DNA of 64,000 nucleotides from Caballeronia concitans (GTDB taxonomy: Bacteria; Pseudomonadota; Gammaproteobacteria; Burkholderiales; Burkholderiaceae): assembly GCF_001544615.1 (NCBI RefSeq), contig NZ_FCNV02000008.1, forward strand, positions 186,001 to 250,000. The letters run 5' to 3'. The notes beneath the pieces are model-generated. The model saw only the letters and a program-made list of their open reading frames with translations, had not been told where the DNA came from and searched no databases. The translations under genes and the position numbers were made by a program. Position 1 is the first letter of the stretch. Every line of letters starts with the position of its first letter. Shown here piece after piece: positions 9,252-16,930 of the stretch.

Positions 9252-9394
9252 GCTGTTCCTCCAGTGATGGGTGGTTCTTGGGACGATCGACTTGCTGTCG
9301 AATCGCGGCGGCGTTCGGAGCCGCGCAAGACTCTTCGGTACTCTCCTGCACTCAGGCGCTGCAAAAACGGGCGGCATAACCGCGCACTTCCTAA

Positions 9395-9410
9395 ACAGGA
9401 ACCGTGCCAA
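9395..9410 (-). promoter_or_regulatory. Candidate sigma-54 (-24/-12) promoter of fae
   Basis: Read on the minus strand, TTGGCACGGTTCCTGTTT matches the -24 consensus TGGCACG exactly, followed by four bases and CTGTT in place of TTGCW. The -12 element has GT where GC is preferred, so it is imperfect. It lies between the CitG-like stop and fae, correctly oriented, about 130 bases before the start codon. Confidence 0.45.
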
Positions 9411-9441
9411 TTTTCATGAGGGACGTGTCGCGCATGGTTCA

Positions 9442-10287
9442 TTACGCGGTCATCAGCGCGACGAAGAGCGTCGCGACCGCGAGGTCCGCGCTGGTGCCGG
9501 GATTGATGCCGCGTGCCTTGAGCTCGGCGTCCCATGCGTCGAGCGCGGGATCGGCGGCAAGACGGCCGGCAGCGCGCCAGCGTGCGTCGTGCGCGGCTGC
9601 ATCGCGCGTGACACTTTGCGCCATCGCCGCGCCTTGCTTGCGCACTATGTGCGAGTCGGGCCACTTGCCTAGAAAGCTAAGGAATATCCCTAGTATTGCG
9701 GTGTTTTCTTCGATGCTTACGCGTTGCGCTTCATTGAACACATCCGCGAAACCATTTGCGTACTGGCGCGCGATGCTGTCGCGGTCGGCGGCGAGCGTCA
9801 TGGCGGCGCGCAAGTCCACGGTCGGCGCTTCATGCACGGATTGCTCGGGCGCGTCCCCTAAGCCGCCCGGATTCGCAATGGCGATCGCGCGATAGGCGAG
9901 GCGGGCATCGTCGAGATCGAGCGATGCAAGCACGCGTTGCGTTTCGCGATGCCAGCTTGCAGCGTCGATGTGCGCATCGTTCGGCAGATGTTCGAGCGCC
10001 GCGCATAACGGCGCAGCCAGCAGCACGATGCCGAGATTCGTATTGCAGCCGACGGCGTCGAACGTGCGGCGCACGGCATCGAGAATGCGCGCGCCCACGC
10101 TCGCGCCCTGCGTGAAGAGACCAGCCGCCGCCGTTCCCGCGCTCACGATGAACTGCGCCGATGTCATGCCGTGTCCCGCGCTCGCAACGCTTACGTTGCC
10201 CGGCTTCGCGCATTCGACATCGAGCCGGCATGCACGCAGGAACGCTGCGCGTGCGCGTTCGTTTCGTGAATGATCAGGCGTGTCCAT
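9442..10287 (-). CDS. CitG-like triphosphoribosyl-dephospho-CoA synthase family protein
   Basis: The 281-residue protein (start MDTPDHS at 10287) resembles the CitG/MdcB family, which makes the prosthetic group precursor triphosphoribosyl-dephospho-CoA. Visible motifs are AKPGNVSVASAGHGMT near the N-terminus (family KPGLVS/H motif), TNLGIVLLAAPL (conserved NxG) and NPGGLG. There is no citrate lyase or malonate decarboxylase here. Homologues sit in H4MPT clusters of methylotrophs, so a ribosyl- or phosphoribosyl-transfer step in methanopterin assembly is plausible but unproven. The start lies 14 bases inside the end of the preceding ATP-grasp gene, indicating translational coupling. Confidence 0.8.
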   Translation of the reverse strand: MDTPDHSRNERARAAFLRACRLDVECAKPGNVSVASAGHGMTSAQFIVSAGTAAAGLFTQGASVGARILDAVRRTFDAVGCNTNLGIVLLAAPLCAALEHLPNDAHIDAASWHRETQRVLASLDLDDARLAYRAIAIANPGGLGDAPEQSVHEAPTVDLRAAMTLAADRDSIARQYANGFADVFNEAQRVSIEENTAILGIFLSFLGKWPDSHIVRKQGAAMAQSVTRDAAAHDARWRAAGRLAADPALDAWDAELKARGINPGTSADLAVATLFVALMTA

Positions 10288-11227
10288 CGCGACCGGCGAG
10301 CGAAAGCGCGCGTTGCGGTGCAGCGAATGGCGCACACTTGCGATCCAGCAGATCATCGGCGAGCAAGGAAGCGATATCGAACGATGTCACCGATTGCAGC
10401 CCGCGCCACGCCGCTACGCCGTTCACTTCGAGCACGAGCGGACGGTCGCCGTCTTCCGCGCACGCGATCAGATCGACGCCCGCGTAATCGAGGCCGAGCG
10501 CGACGCTTGCGCGTACGGCAATGTCCGCGAGCGAGGGCGTCAGTTCGGCAGGCTCGCACTGCGCGCCGCGCGCGAAGTTGTGCACCCAGCCGTCGCCGCC
10601 CACGCGCTTCATCGCGGCGACCGCTTGCGTGCCGATCACGAGCACGCGCCAGTCGAAGCCGGGCCTGCCGCCATCGACATAACGCTGAAGATAAGCCACT
10701 TCATTGAACGCCGTGAGCGATGGAAGCGCTTCGCAAGCATCGTCGCCGAGCAGTTGCAAGCCCTTGCCTTGCGATCCGAAGAGCGGCTTGATCACGACCT
10801 TGCGGCTCGCTGCACGCTCGCGCATCAACACGCGTTGCGCGAACGCGCGCGATTCGCCGGCCCACGTCGCGGGTGTCGGCACGCCATGGCGATTGAGCAG
10901 AAAGCTCGTCATCGACTTGTCGACGCTGCGTTCGATGGCGCGCGCATCGTTATAGACGGGCACGCCGCTTTCGCGCAACGCATGCAGGATGCCGAGCCGC
11001 AACGTCACCTGTTCGAAGGTGCCGCCCGCGATGCCGCGCACGAAAACCGCGTCGGGCAACGTGTGACCGAATCCGGGTATCGCGATGCCGTGCGGCTTCC
11101 ATGTCGTATCGATGCGGCAATCCGCGAGATCGACGCAACGCGCCTCCACGCCGCGCGCGCGAAACGCTTTCTTCAGGCGGTTCGTGTGCCAGCCCGTCTC
11201 GTCGGTCATGATGGCGATGCGTGTCAT
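10274..11227 (-). CDS. RimK-like ATP-grasp ligase of the H4MPT cluster
   Basis: The 317-residue protein starts MTRIAIMTDETGWH and has the RimK-like ATP-grasp layout: pre-ATP-grasp domain, then KVVIKPLFGSQGKGLQLL (nucleotide-binding Lys and glycine loop, around residue 155), WRVLVIG, and the metal-binding end GLDYAGVDLIACAEDG...LVLEVNGVAAWRG (Asp and Glu-x-Asn). Such enzymes make amide or ester bonds by acyl phosphate chemistry. In archaea a relative (MptN) adds glutamate to H4MPT; whether this bacterial enzyme uses glutamate is unknown. It overlaps the mch stop by four bases (ATGA) and runs 14 bases into the next gene. Confidence 0.87.
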   Translation of the reverse strand: MTRIAIMTDETGWHTNRLKKAFRARGVEARCVDLADCRIDTTWKPHGIAIPGFGHTLPDAVFVRGIAGGTFEQVTLRLGILHALRESGVPVYNDARAIERSVDKSMTSFLLNRHGVPTPATWAGESRAFAQRVLMRERAASRKVVIKPLFGSQGKGLQLLGDDACEALPSLTAFNEVAYLQRYVDGGRPGFDWRVLVIGTQAVAAMKRVGGDGWVHNFARGAQCEPAELTPSLADIAVRASVALGLDYAGVDLIACAEDGDRPLVLEVNGVAAWRGLQSVTSFDIASLLADDLLDRKCAPFAAPQRALSLAGRDGHA

Positions 11228-12210
11228 GACGCCTGCCATTGCGCGTCGAGCAGCGCCCGTTCGAGCTTTCCGCCGTGATACGTCGCGCCGCTTTCGAGGC
11301 TCGATACCCACACTTCGGCGGGCGCGAAGAGCGCGGCATCGATCTGATAGAAGTCGTAGTTGAACGACTTGAAGATCTCCGCGAACGGCTTGCCGTAATC
11401 GCGCGCATTCGACGACGGCAGTTCGTTCGCGAGCTTCTTCGCGACGGCATCGCTCTTCACGGTGAGATGCACGCGGCCGCCATAAAGGATCGCGTCGTTG
11501 GTGCGGCCCATCGCCTGCACGCCATCGGGCGAGGGCGGTGGTAACGGCGCATTGCCGCTTGCATCGACGATCTCGTTCAGATCGACGCCGATCGCATGCG
11601 TCTTGTGCAGCGCAACTTCGACGACACGCGCAACGACCTGCACCGTCCCCGCGACAGATTGCGTCGGCGTGACCGCGATCACCAGATTGGCGGGCGCGAG
11701 GCCGCAATCGTTCAGCACCTTGTCGATGACGACTTGCGGCGGCAAGCGGTCCACTTCCATCACGAGCGCGCCGCGATCATGACGGTCGCGATAGCCGAGT
11801 TCATCGAAGAGCGGCTCCTTGCACGCAAGCGCGCGCGCGGGACCTGAACCGAGCGAGAAGAACTTCTTGCCGCCGGTTTGCTCTTTCGTCGCGGAAAGGC
11901 TCCAGCCCGCATATTGACTGCCGAGGCACGCGAGCACCGGATTCGATGCATGCACTTCGATGAAGCTCGGCCAAAGCGGTGCGGCATCGAACGCGATGCG
12001 CCGCGATACGCGCCCGAGGCCGCCCATGCAGATGCGCGCGATCAACACGCCCGCATCGATGCTGCCCGCTGCGTTCACGCCTGCATCGACGATGATGGTG
12101 CCGCCCGCCGTGCGATTGAGTTCGACGTGAAGACGCTCGGCGTCGTCGATAAGCCTTTGGACGAGCGCCTCGCTGAGTGCATTGACGCTGAGTGATGAAG
12201 ATAAAGTCAT
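11224..12210 (-). CDS. mch: Methenyl-H4MPT cyclohydrolase
   Basis: Mch hydrolyses methenyl-H4MPT to formyl-H4MPT, the third step of the formaldehyde oxidation route. The 328-residue product is of normal length. Recognised segments are SLSVNALSEALVQRLI at the N-terminus, AGVLIARICMGGLG, KEQTGGKKFFSLGSGPARAL, the Glu-rich REELGYRDRHD-type segment here read as FDELGYRDRHDRGAL, and GRTNDAILYGGRVHLTV. The start MTLSSS overlaps the upstream ATP-grasp stop by four bases, and its own stop overlaps the next start likewise. This tight packing indicates one translationally coupled operon. Confidence 0.96.
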   Translation of the reverse strand: MTLSSSLSVNALSEALVQRLIDDAERLHVELNRTAGGTIIVDAGVNAAGSIDAGVLIARICMGGLGRVSRRIAFDAAPLWPSFIEVHASNPVLACLGSQYAGWSLSATKEQTGGKKFFSLGSGPARALACKEPLFDELGYRDRHDRGALVMEVDRLPPQVVIDKVLNDCGLAPANLVIAVTPTQSVAGTVQVVARVVEVALHKTHAIGVDLNEIVDASGNAPLPPPSPDGVQAMGRTNDAILYGGRVHLTVKSDAVAKKLANELPSSNARDYGKPFAEIFKSFNYDFYQIDAALFAPAEVWVSSLESGATYHGGKLERALLDAQWQAS

Positions 12211-13370
12211 GAGTCGATGTCGTTGATACGTTGCAGAAGACGCGCCCGTTCGCGTTCGAGTTCGATGCGCAATGTATCGAGTGTCGATGCAGCCGTGCTC
12301 ACGGTGCAGACCGGCATGCCCGCTTCGATTCGCGCGCCGGGCAAGGGCACGTCGTGGCAGGCGGGATCGTTGAAGCAGGCATCGCTGAATGCGTTCGTTA
12401 CGGTGAAGCCGTGCGGCGCGAACACCACACACTGTCCCGCTATGGTTGCGGGCGTGCGCGTCCACATGTCCGCATTGAGTGGCAATTCGCCGTCGAGACA
12501 GGCTTCGACGTGCGCGCCGATCAATCCGCGCGGCCATGCATCGGGCCACGCAGTTTCGTAAAGCGCCATGGTCGATGAAGGGCGCGTGTTGATTTCGAGC
12601 ACCTGAAACGTGTCGGCATCGAGCAGGAAGTCGATGCTGTTCAGGCCAGTGAGATCCGTTTGCCACACGATCGTTTCGATTGCGTGAACGATGCGCTCGG
12701 CCATATCGCGCGGCAACGCAATGGGTCCAAGCGAACCCGCGTGCACGAAAGGCAGCGTGCCCGCCGCCACCGTGAGTTGTTCCGCGAAGCCGATGACCGC
12801 GACTTCGCGATGCGCTGCAACGAACAGCGCGGACATCGAACGGCCTTGAGAAAGCCGCTGAAAATAGGCGTCGGCGTGAAGTTGATGCACGTCGCGCGCA
12901 TGCTCGATATGCGTGCCGCCACAGCCATCCGAACGCTTCACGAGCCATCCGTCCGCATTTTCGGGCGGCGTGAAACGTACTTCCGGATGCGGAATATGCG
13001 CTTCATCGAGCAACGCGAAAAAGCGCCGTGGATTGCGCACCGCGAGCGCTTGCGCGCCATTGCCGATGAAACGCGGCACGCGTGGCGAACGGCTCAGTTC
13101 CATTGCGAGCGGCTCGAGTCCGCTCGTCACGATGAGGCCCAGCATGCGCGGCAGGCGTGCGGCGCATTCGAGCGCATCGTAGAGACGCGCGCGATCGATC
13201 GATAAACCATCGCCGCCGATATCGAACCACATGCCCGCGTGTGCGCGCGTATCGCGATCGCCGAAGATATCGAGCGCGACCACGTTGAGGCCCGCGCGCT
13301 CGGCTGATTGCGCGAGCAGACGCGCGGACAATCCGGCTACCGCGACGCGCGGCGCACGCGAGGTCATCAT
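12207..13370 (-). CDS. Second ATP-grasp protein of the H4MPT cluster
   Basis: This 387-residue protein begins with a short Rossmann-like segment (APRVAVAGLSARLLAQSAERAG) followed by an ATP-grasp core: GWLVKRSDGCGGTHI (nucleotide loop, about residue 140), SALFVAAHREVAVIG, and the metal site LNSIDFLLDADTFQVLEINTRPSSTMALYE. The last 100 residues (AGQCVVFAPHGFTV ... GMPVCTVS) resemble the C-terminal part of predicted ATP-grasp proteins found in methylotroph H4MPT clusters. The substrate is unknown; a ligase step of methanopterin assembly is inferred from context. It overlaps mtdB and mch by four bases each. Start at 13370 or at the adjacent Met at 13367 cannot be distinguished. Confidence 0.83.
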   Translation of the reverse strand: MMTSRAPRVAVAGLSARLLAQSAERAGLNVVALDIFGDRDTRAHAGMWFDIGGDGLSIDRARLYDALECAARLPRMLGLIVTSGLEPLAMELSRSPRVPRFIGNGAQALAVRNPRRFFALLDEAHIPHPEVRFTPPENADGWLVKRSDGCGGTHIEHARDVHQLHADAYFQRLSQGRSMSALFVAAHREVAVIGFAEQLTVAAGTLPFVHAGSLGPIALPRDMAERIVHAIETIVWQTDLTGLNSIDFLLDADTFQVLEINTRPSSTMALYETAWPDAWPRGLIGAHVEACLDGELPLNADMWTRTPATIAGQCVVFAPHGFTVTNAFSDACFNDPACHDVPLPGARIEAGMPVCTVSTAASTLDTLRIELERERARLLQRINDIDS

Positions 13371-14296
13371 GAGTCTTGTCCCGCGACGATGGCGCGCGCT
13401 TCGTCGAACGCTTCGGGAAAGCCGAGATAGACGGGCTTGCCGCCGGTCCGCATGCGCACGAAGAGGCGATGTTCCGCCTGATACTTCACGTTGCCGATGG
13501 CGAGCGCGCCGATGCCGATGGCGTCCGAACGCGGCGCGCCTGCGAGCGGCTTGCCGTCGTCCATGACGTTGACGCCCGCGATGCCTTCGGGCGGCACGGC
13601 GTTGACATCGGCGGCAATGAGCAGATGTTTTGCGTGGGCGAGATCGGCGGCGGTCATCACCTGCACGCCGGCTACGGCGGTGGCGAAGACGATTTCCGCG
13701 CGCGCGAGTTCGCGATGCAAGTGCTCGGGCGTTCCTGTCGCGACGCCCACCGTGGCGATATCGAAGCGCCGGTTGATCTCGTCGCTCACTTGCGTGGCGC
13801 GCGACTGACTCGAATGGCTTGCAACGGCGACATCCGCCCCGAGCGATGCGGCCATCGCCGCCGCCACGCGTCCGACCGCGCCGGTGCCGCCGAGTATGAG
13901 CAGACGTTTGCCGTCGAAGCCCACGTTATGCACGGCCTTCAGATGCTTTTCAGCGAGCGCGACGAGCGCCGCGGCGGTCGTGTAGGCGCCGCTCGGATCG
14001 GCGAATACGGAGACTTCGAAGGGCGGCACCATCGCATTGCGCGCGCGTTCTAGCATGTCGGCGGCGAGCATGACATCGCGTCCGCCGATGAAGATGCCTG
14101 TGCGCGAGACGCCTTTGGGTCCGCGCGAAAAGATGGCGTCTTGAGTGAGTTGCACGACGCTGTCGATATCGACATTGCAATACGGCACGAGGATTTGATA
14201 GCCGGCGTCGGCTGCCATGTTGACATCGAACGGACTCATCTGCGGCGTGCTCGTGAACATGTGCAGGACATGGGGTCTTTCGGTGGCTTCGGGCAT
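13367..14296 (-). CDS. mtdB: NAD(P)-dependent methylene-H4MPT dehydrogenase
   Basis: MtdB oxidises methylene-H4MPT to methenyl-H4MPT with NAD+ or NADP+. The 309-residue product starts MPEATERPHVLHMF at 14296. It shows the catalytic-domain signature TPQMSPFDVNMAADAGYQ, GPKGVSRTGIFIGG and the Rossmann nucleotide loop LLILGGTGAVGRVAA at about residue 140. Downstream segments ADVNAVPPEGIAGVNVMDDG and SDAIGIGALAIGNVKYQ are typical of MtdA/MtdB. MtdB is preferred over the NADP- and THF-using MtdA because of the surrounding H4MPT genes. It lies 43 bases downstream of the beta-RFAP synthase gene and overlaps the next gene by four bases. Confidence 0.93.
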   Translation of the reverse strand: MPEATERPHVLHMFTSTPQMSPFDVNMAADAGYQILVPYCNVDIDSVVQLTQDAIFSRGPKGVSRTGIFIGGRDVMLAADMLERARNAMVPPFEVSVFADPSGAYTTAAALVALAEKHLKAVHNVGFDGKRLLILGGTGAVGRVAAAMAASLGADVAVASHSSQSRATQVSDEINRRFDIATVGVATGTPEHLHRELARAEIVFATAVAGVQVMTAADLAHAKHLLIAADVNAVPPEGIAGVNVMDDGKPLAGAPRSDAIGIGALAIGNVKYQAEHRLFVRMRTGGKPVYLGFPEAFDEARAIVAGQDS

Positions 14297-14339
14297 GGTG
14301 ATGGACTCGTATCGATTGGAATGAGGGCGGCCGTGTTCT

Positions 14340-15386
14340 TCAGGCGGCGTCTGCGCCCGGCTGTCGATGACCGGCTGCGCGCCATGTTGCGCCGCGATTG
14401 CGCGCGGTCGCGATGGAGAACGCAAGCGATGCGTTTCGCGTGCCTTGCTGCGTCGCTCGTTGCGCCGTTTCGAGCGCGCGTTCCGCGGCGTCGGCACTTG
14501 CGACGAATGCGAAACCCACGGGTCCCCACGACGTTTGCCCGATGCCGGCTTTCTGTTCGGCGGCTACGGCGTCGAGTGCGCGGGCCACGTCGGGGCTTGC
14601 GAACACGCCGCCTTGCACGGGCGCGAAGTATTCGCCGATGGTCTGCTGCATCGTCGTGATGGCGCTGGCGAAGGTATCGAAGTCGCTCTCGGCGACGGCG
14701 GGCAGGATCTGCATCAACGCGAGATGCGAGAGATGCGCGGCGAGCGAAGCGGGGAAGGGCGCAAGCGCTGCGAGGCCGCGTTTTTCGGCGTCGCCGTGAA
14801 GACCTTCGCGGGAGGTATCGTCGATGAGCAGGATGCGCCAGGCATCGGGAAACGCGTGACGCGCGAGTAGCGGCGGGATCGTCGAGTGAGTTGGCGCGGT
14901 GCTGCGTCCGCCATCGACGATCAATCCGCCGTGATCGAAGCCATGAATGCCGATGCCGGAGCGGCCGCCCCGGCCGAGCATGTGCGCGATGTCGGCGGTG
15001 CTGATGTCGTGTCCCGTGATGCGGGCGAAAGCGGTTCCGAGCGCGAGTGCGAGTTGCGTGCCGGAGCCTAGGCCGGTGTGGGCGCGCGGTGTTTCGTGCA
15101 CTTCGATTTCGACGGGACGCGGTTCGTTGAGCGCTGCGCGCAGGCGTTCGAGATGCGATTCGATGCGTTCGCGCTGCGCTTGCGTCGTGATGCCGTGGAC
15201 GTGCGATGTGCGTTGCTGCGCGAGCCTTGCGGTGATGCGCGTGTCGTGTCCGTCGATGACGAGGCCGACGCTGCCGAAGGCGCGGCCCAGCGAGCCGTTC
15301 GGATCGATGAAGCCGAGATGCAGCCGGGCAGACGCCGAAAGGGTGATCGCCGGGGGCGGCGATAGGCGGCTTTTGTCGGTTTGCAT
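14340..15386 (-). CDS. Beta-ribofuranosylaminobenzene 5'-phosphate synthase (GHMP family)
   Basis: Beta-RFAP synthase couples a p-aminobenzoate-type ring to phosphoribosyl pyrophosphate with loss of CO2, the first committed step of methanopterin synthesis. The 348-residue product (start MQTDKSRLSPPP, with AGAGGGAG upstream) has the GHMP-kinase-like fold: ARLHLGFIDPNGSLGRAFGS at the N-terminus and the glycine-rich loop AHTGLGSGTQLALALGTA near residue 140. SGIGIHGFDHGGLIVDGG and IGQTSWGPVGFAFV are further family hallmarks. It is the first gene of the long minus-strand H4MPT operon. Its promoter must lie next to or inside the inverted repeat region beginning at about 15489. Confidence 0.9.
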   Translation of the reverse strand: MQTDKSRLSPPPAITLSASARLHLGFIDPNGSLGRAFGSVGLVIDGHDTRITARLAQQRTSHVHGITTQAQRERIESHLERLRAALNEPRPVEIEVHETPRAHTGLGSGTQLALALGTAFARITGHDISTADIAHMLGRGGRSGIGIHGFDHGGLIVDGGRSTAPTHSTIPPLLARHAFPDAWRILLIDDTSREGLHGDAEKRGLAALAPFPASLAAHLSHLALMQILPAVAESDFDTFASAITTMQQTIGEYFAPVQGGVFASPDVARALDAVAAEQKAGIGQTSWGPVGFAFVASADAAERALETAQRATQQGTRNASLAFSIATARNRGATWRAAGHRQPGADAA

Positions 15387-15488
15387 GCGGGCGTGGGCTC
15401 CCTCTTTGGGCCGGGACTTGGGCCCCCGTTTTAGGCAAGTCCTGTACCAGGACGCGGGTTTTTTTTGCCTTTTCTGGCGAGGTGTCGC

Positions 15489-15717
15489 TTCGTTTATTCG
15501 CGTTGGTCTATTAGTGCGCCCCTCCCCGGGGCGGGGGTTACTTTCTTTGCTGCTGCAAAGAAAGTAACCAAAGAAAGCAGCTTTTCGGGCCCGAAGCACT
15601 GACTGTATGGTCACTCCGTAGAACCAGATTGGCACTCAGCTTGACACAGCCTTGAATCACCTTCCGCGCCCGCTGAGCGCCACCCCATGCGAGCCCCCTG
15701 GCTCGTTAACACCGTCG
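15489..15717 (+). repeat. Left arm of a long imperfect inverted repeat
   Basis: This arm matches the reverse complement of 15893-16121 over nearly its whole length with scattered mismatches. Shared blocks include the CCCCTCCCCGGGGCGGGGGT box, the hairpin at 15537-15568, CTCCGTAGAACCA, TTGGCACTCAG and CACCTTCCGCGCCCGCTGAG. A 175-base spacer separates the arms. Translations of this sequence resemble short spurious proteins I associate with Paraburkholderia and Caballeronia genomes, so it is probably a dispersed repeat. Confidence 0.88.
15537..15568. repeat. Perfect hairpin inside the left arm
   Basis: GTTACTTTCTTTGC, loop TGCT, GCAAAGAAAGTAAC: a perfect 14-base stem. Its partner in the right arm at 16042-16073 has one mismatch. 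No T-run follows, so it is unlikely to be a simple terminator. Confidence 0.9.
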
Positions 15718-15892
15718 GGCACTGGCGCGTACGTAGAAATAGAAAACGCACACGTTAGCCACAAAGCACCAAGCACACACGCAAACCGCAAACTCCAACT
15801 GCAAGCCATGCGCGCGAACCACCACGAGTGAGAGTTAGCGGTGGCGAGTGACTGTCGTTGAAGCTTGCGCGATCGCGCGGCGCGTCGTGTAC
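15718..15892. other. Spacer between the inverted repeat arms
   Basis: No gene or transposase is visible in these 175 bases. They contain an A/C-rich stretch and a CGCGATCGCGCG-type palindrome near 15869-15880. The absence of a coding region means that any mobility would have to be non-autonomous. Confidence 0.6.
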
Positions 15893-16121
15893 CGACGGTG
15901 TTGTCGAGCCCGGGGGCTCGCATGGGGTGGCGCTCAGCGGGCGCGGAAGGTGATTCAGGGCTGTTTCAAACTGAGTGCCAACGTGGTTCTACGGAGTGCA
16001 ACATCAAAAACGAAGTGCGGGCGAAAAAGCTGCTTTCTTTGGTTACTTTCTTTGCAGCAGCAAAGAAAGTGACCCCCGCCCCGGGGAGGGGCGAGCTAAT
16101 AGACCGACGCGAAAAAACGAA
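15893..16121 (-). repeat. Right arm of the long imperfect inverted repeat
   Basis: Reverse-complement partner of 15489-15717. It contains a near-perfect copy of the hairpin (16042-16073, one mismatch) and the GC-rich box GGGTCACTTTC/CCCCGCCCCGGGGAGGGG. Arm identity is lowest around the segment corresponding to 15586-15617. Confidence 0.88.
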
Positions 16122-16142
16122 GAAACGAAGAAACGAAGAAAC
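16115..16142 (+). repeat. Short tandem repeat, unit AAACGAAG
   Basis: Three full copies of the 8-base unit AAACGAAG plus a partial fourth, at the outer edge of the right inverted repeat arm. It may be a slippage-prone tract; no gene spans it. Confidence 0.85.
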
Positions 16143-16170
16143 AAAGGCCGCCGCGTAAGGCAAAAAAACC

Positions 16171-16545
16171 TCAGTCATATTTGATGTAACGAAACCGCTG
16201 ATCCCCGGAAGGGGTCCCCTCGAGGGCGCCGCCCTCTTTCCCCGGCTGCCATTGCACGACCTCTTCGATCTTCGAAGCCAGAGCAAAGTCCTTATCAGTA
16301 ATGCCCTTGGCAGAATGCGTCTTGAGCTTCACGACGACAAACGCATACGACACCGTCAAATCCGGATGATGCCAGGCCGCTTCGGCCAGATGCCCCACGG
16401 TATTCACTACCATGAGCGTCCCTTTCCATCCTTCCGTTTTGATCTTGCGCCTGAGCCAACCATCCTCGAGATACCAATGCGCGAGCAATCCGGTCAGACG
16501 TTGCTGAATCTCGTCGTCGGTATAAACCTTCTCGGTCTGAGTCAT
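16171..16545 (-). CDS. Pterin-4a-carbinolamine dehydratase-like protein
   Basis: The 124-residue protein belongs to the PCD/DCoH family, which dehydrates 4a-hydroxy-tetrahydropterins. The family core is visible as GHLAEAAWHHPDLTVSYAFVVVKLKTHSAKGITDKDFALASKI, with the paired His of the active site (HHPDL) and the third conserved His in KTHSAKG. The start at 16545 is set by a GGGAGG site. It is divergent from xoxF across 385 bases. In an H4MPT/methanol block a role in pterin repair or in protection of the C1 carrier is plausible, whereas phenylalanine hydroxylase recycling, the classical role, has no partner gene here. The C-terminal 25 residues after VVQWQPGKEGG are an extension relative to the core. 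Confidence 0.88.
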   Translation of the reverse strand: MTQTEKVYTDDEIQQRLTGLLAHWYLEDGWLRRKIKTEGWKGTLMVVNTVGHLAEAAWHHPDLTVSYAFVVVKLKTHSAKGITDKDFALASKIEEVVQWQPGKEGGALEGTPSGDQRFRYIKYD

Positions 16546-16930
16546 GGCGATACCTCCCCGGGCAAGAACACACAGAGTCAGTATGCACGCGCAAAGCGGC
16601 CAGAGGCAAAGAGAAACCTGCTGCAATGCGTCAACAGCGAAGTGAAGCAAACGCTGTCTCAAACAAACAGAACATTTCGCGTATTTGACACAGTATGTAT
16701 CGCTCATCCAGGCACGCATACGCAGCAAGTCACCACGCGCAGCCGCAAACCACCCCGCGCGCAAGCGTTTTAAAAACCGGCATGGAATATGCAATTGGCG
16801 TCGATACACAAAACGTCCGGCCATGACCGGGCAATGCGAATACGCGTTACCTGCATCCAGAAGGCGCGCACGATGCAAGCCGGTAGCGTGGTCATCCCTG
16901 GGTCGGAGGCATCACCTTTCTGGAGGAGAC
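16546..16930. other. 385-base divergent promoter region, pcd / xoxF
   Basis: No gene is supported. It must hold promoters for both flanking genes. A sigma-54-like site lies at 16778-16795. CTGT-N9-ACAG occurs at about 16654-16670 and TTGACACAG at about 16685-16693; these are possible activator-binding elements but neither is established. Confidence 0.6.
16778..16795 (+). promoter_or_regulatory. Candidate sigma-54 (-24/-12) promoter of xoxF
   Basis: CCGGCATGGAATATGCAA gives the invariant GG (16779-16780), ten bases, then GC (16791-16792). Agreement with TGGCACG-N4-TTGCW is fair: CGGCATG and ATGCA. It lies about 140 bases before the xoxF start. Confidence 0.4.

Noticed and set aside
15439-15466. 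GTCCTG-TAC-CAGGAC hairpin followed by eight T on the plus strand
   Set aside because: It looks like a terminator, but no plus-strand gene precedes it; it lies upstream of the minus-strand beta-RFAP synthase gene. It may belong to the repeat element.
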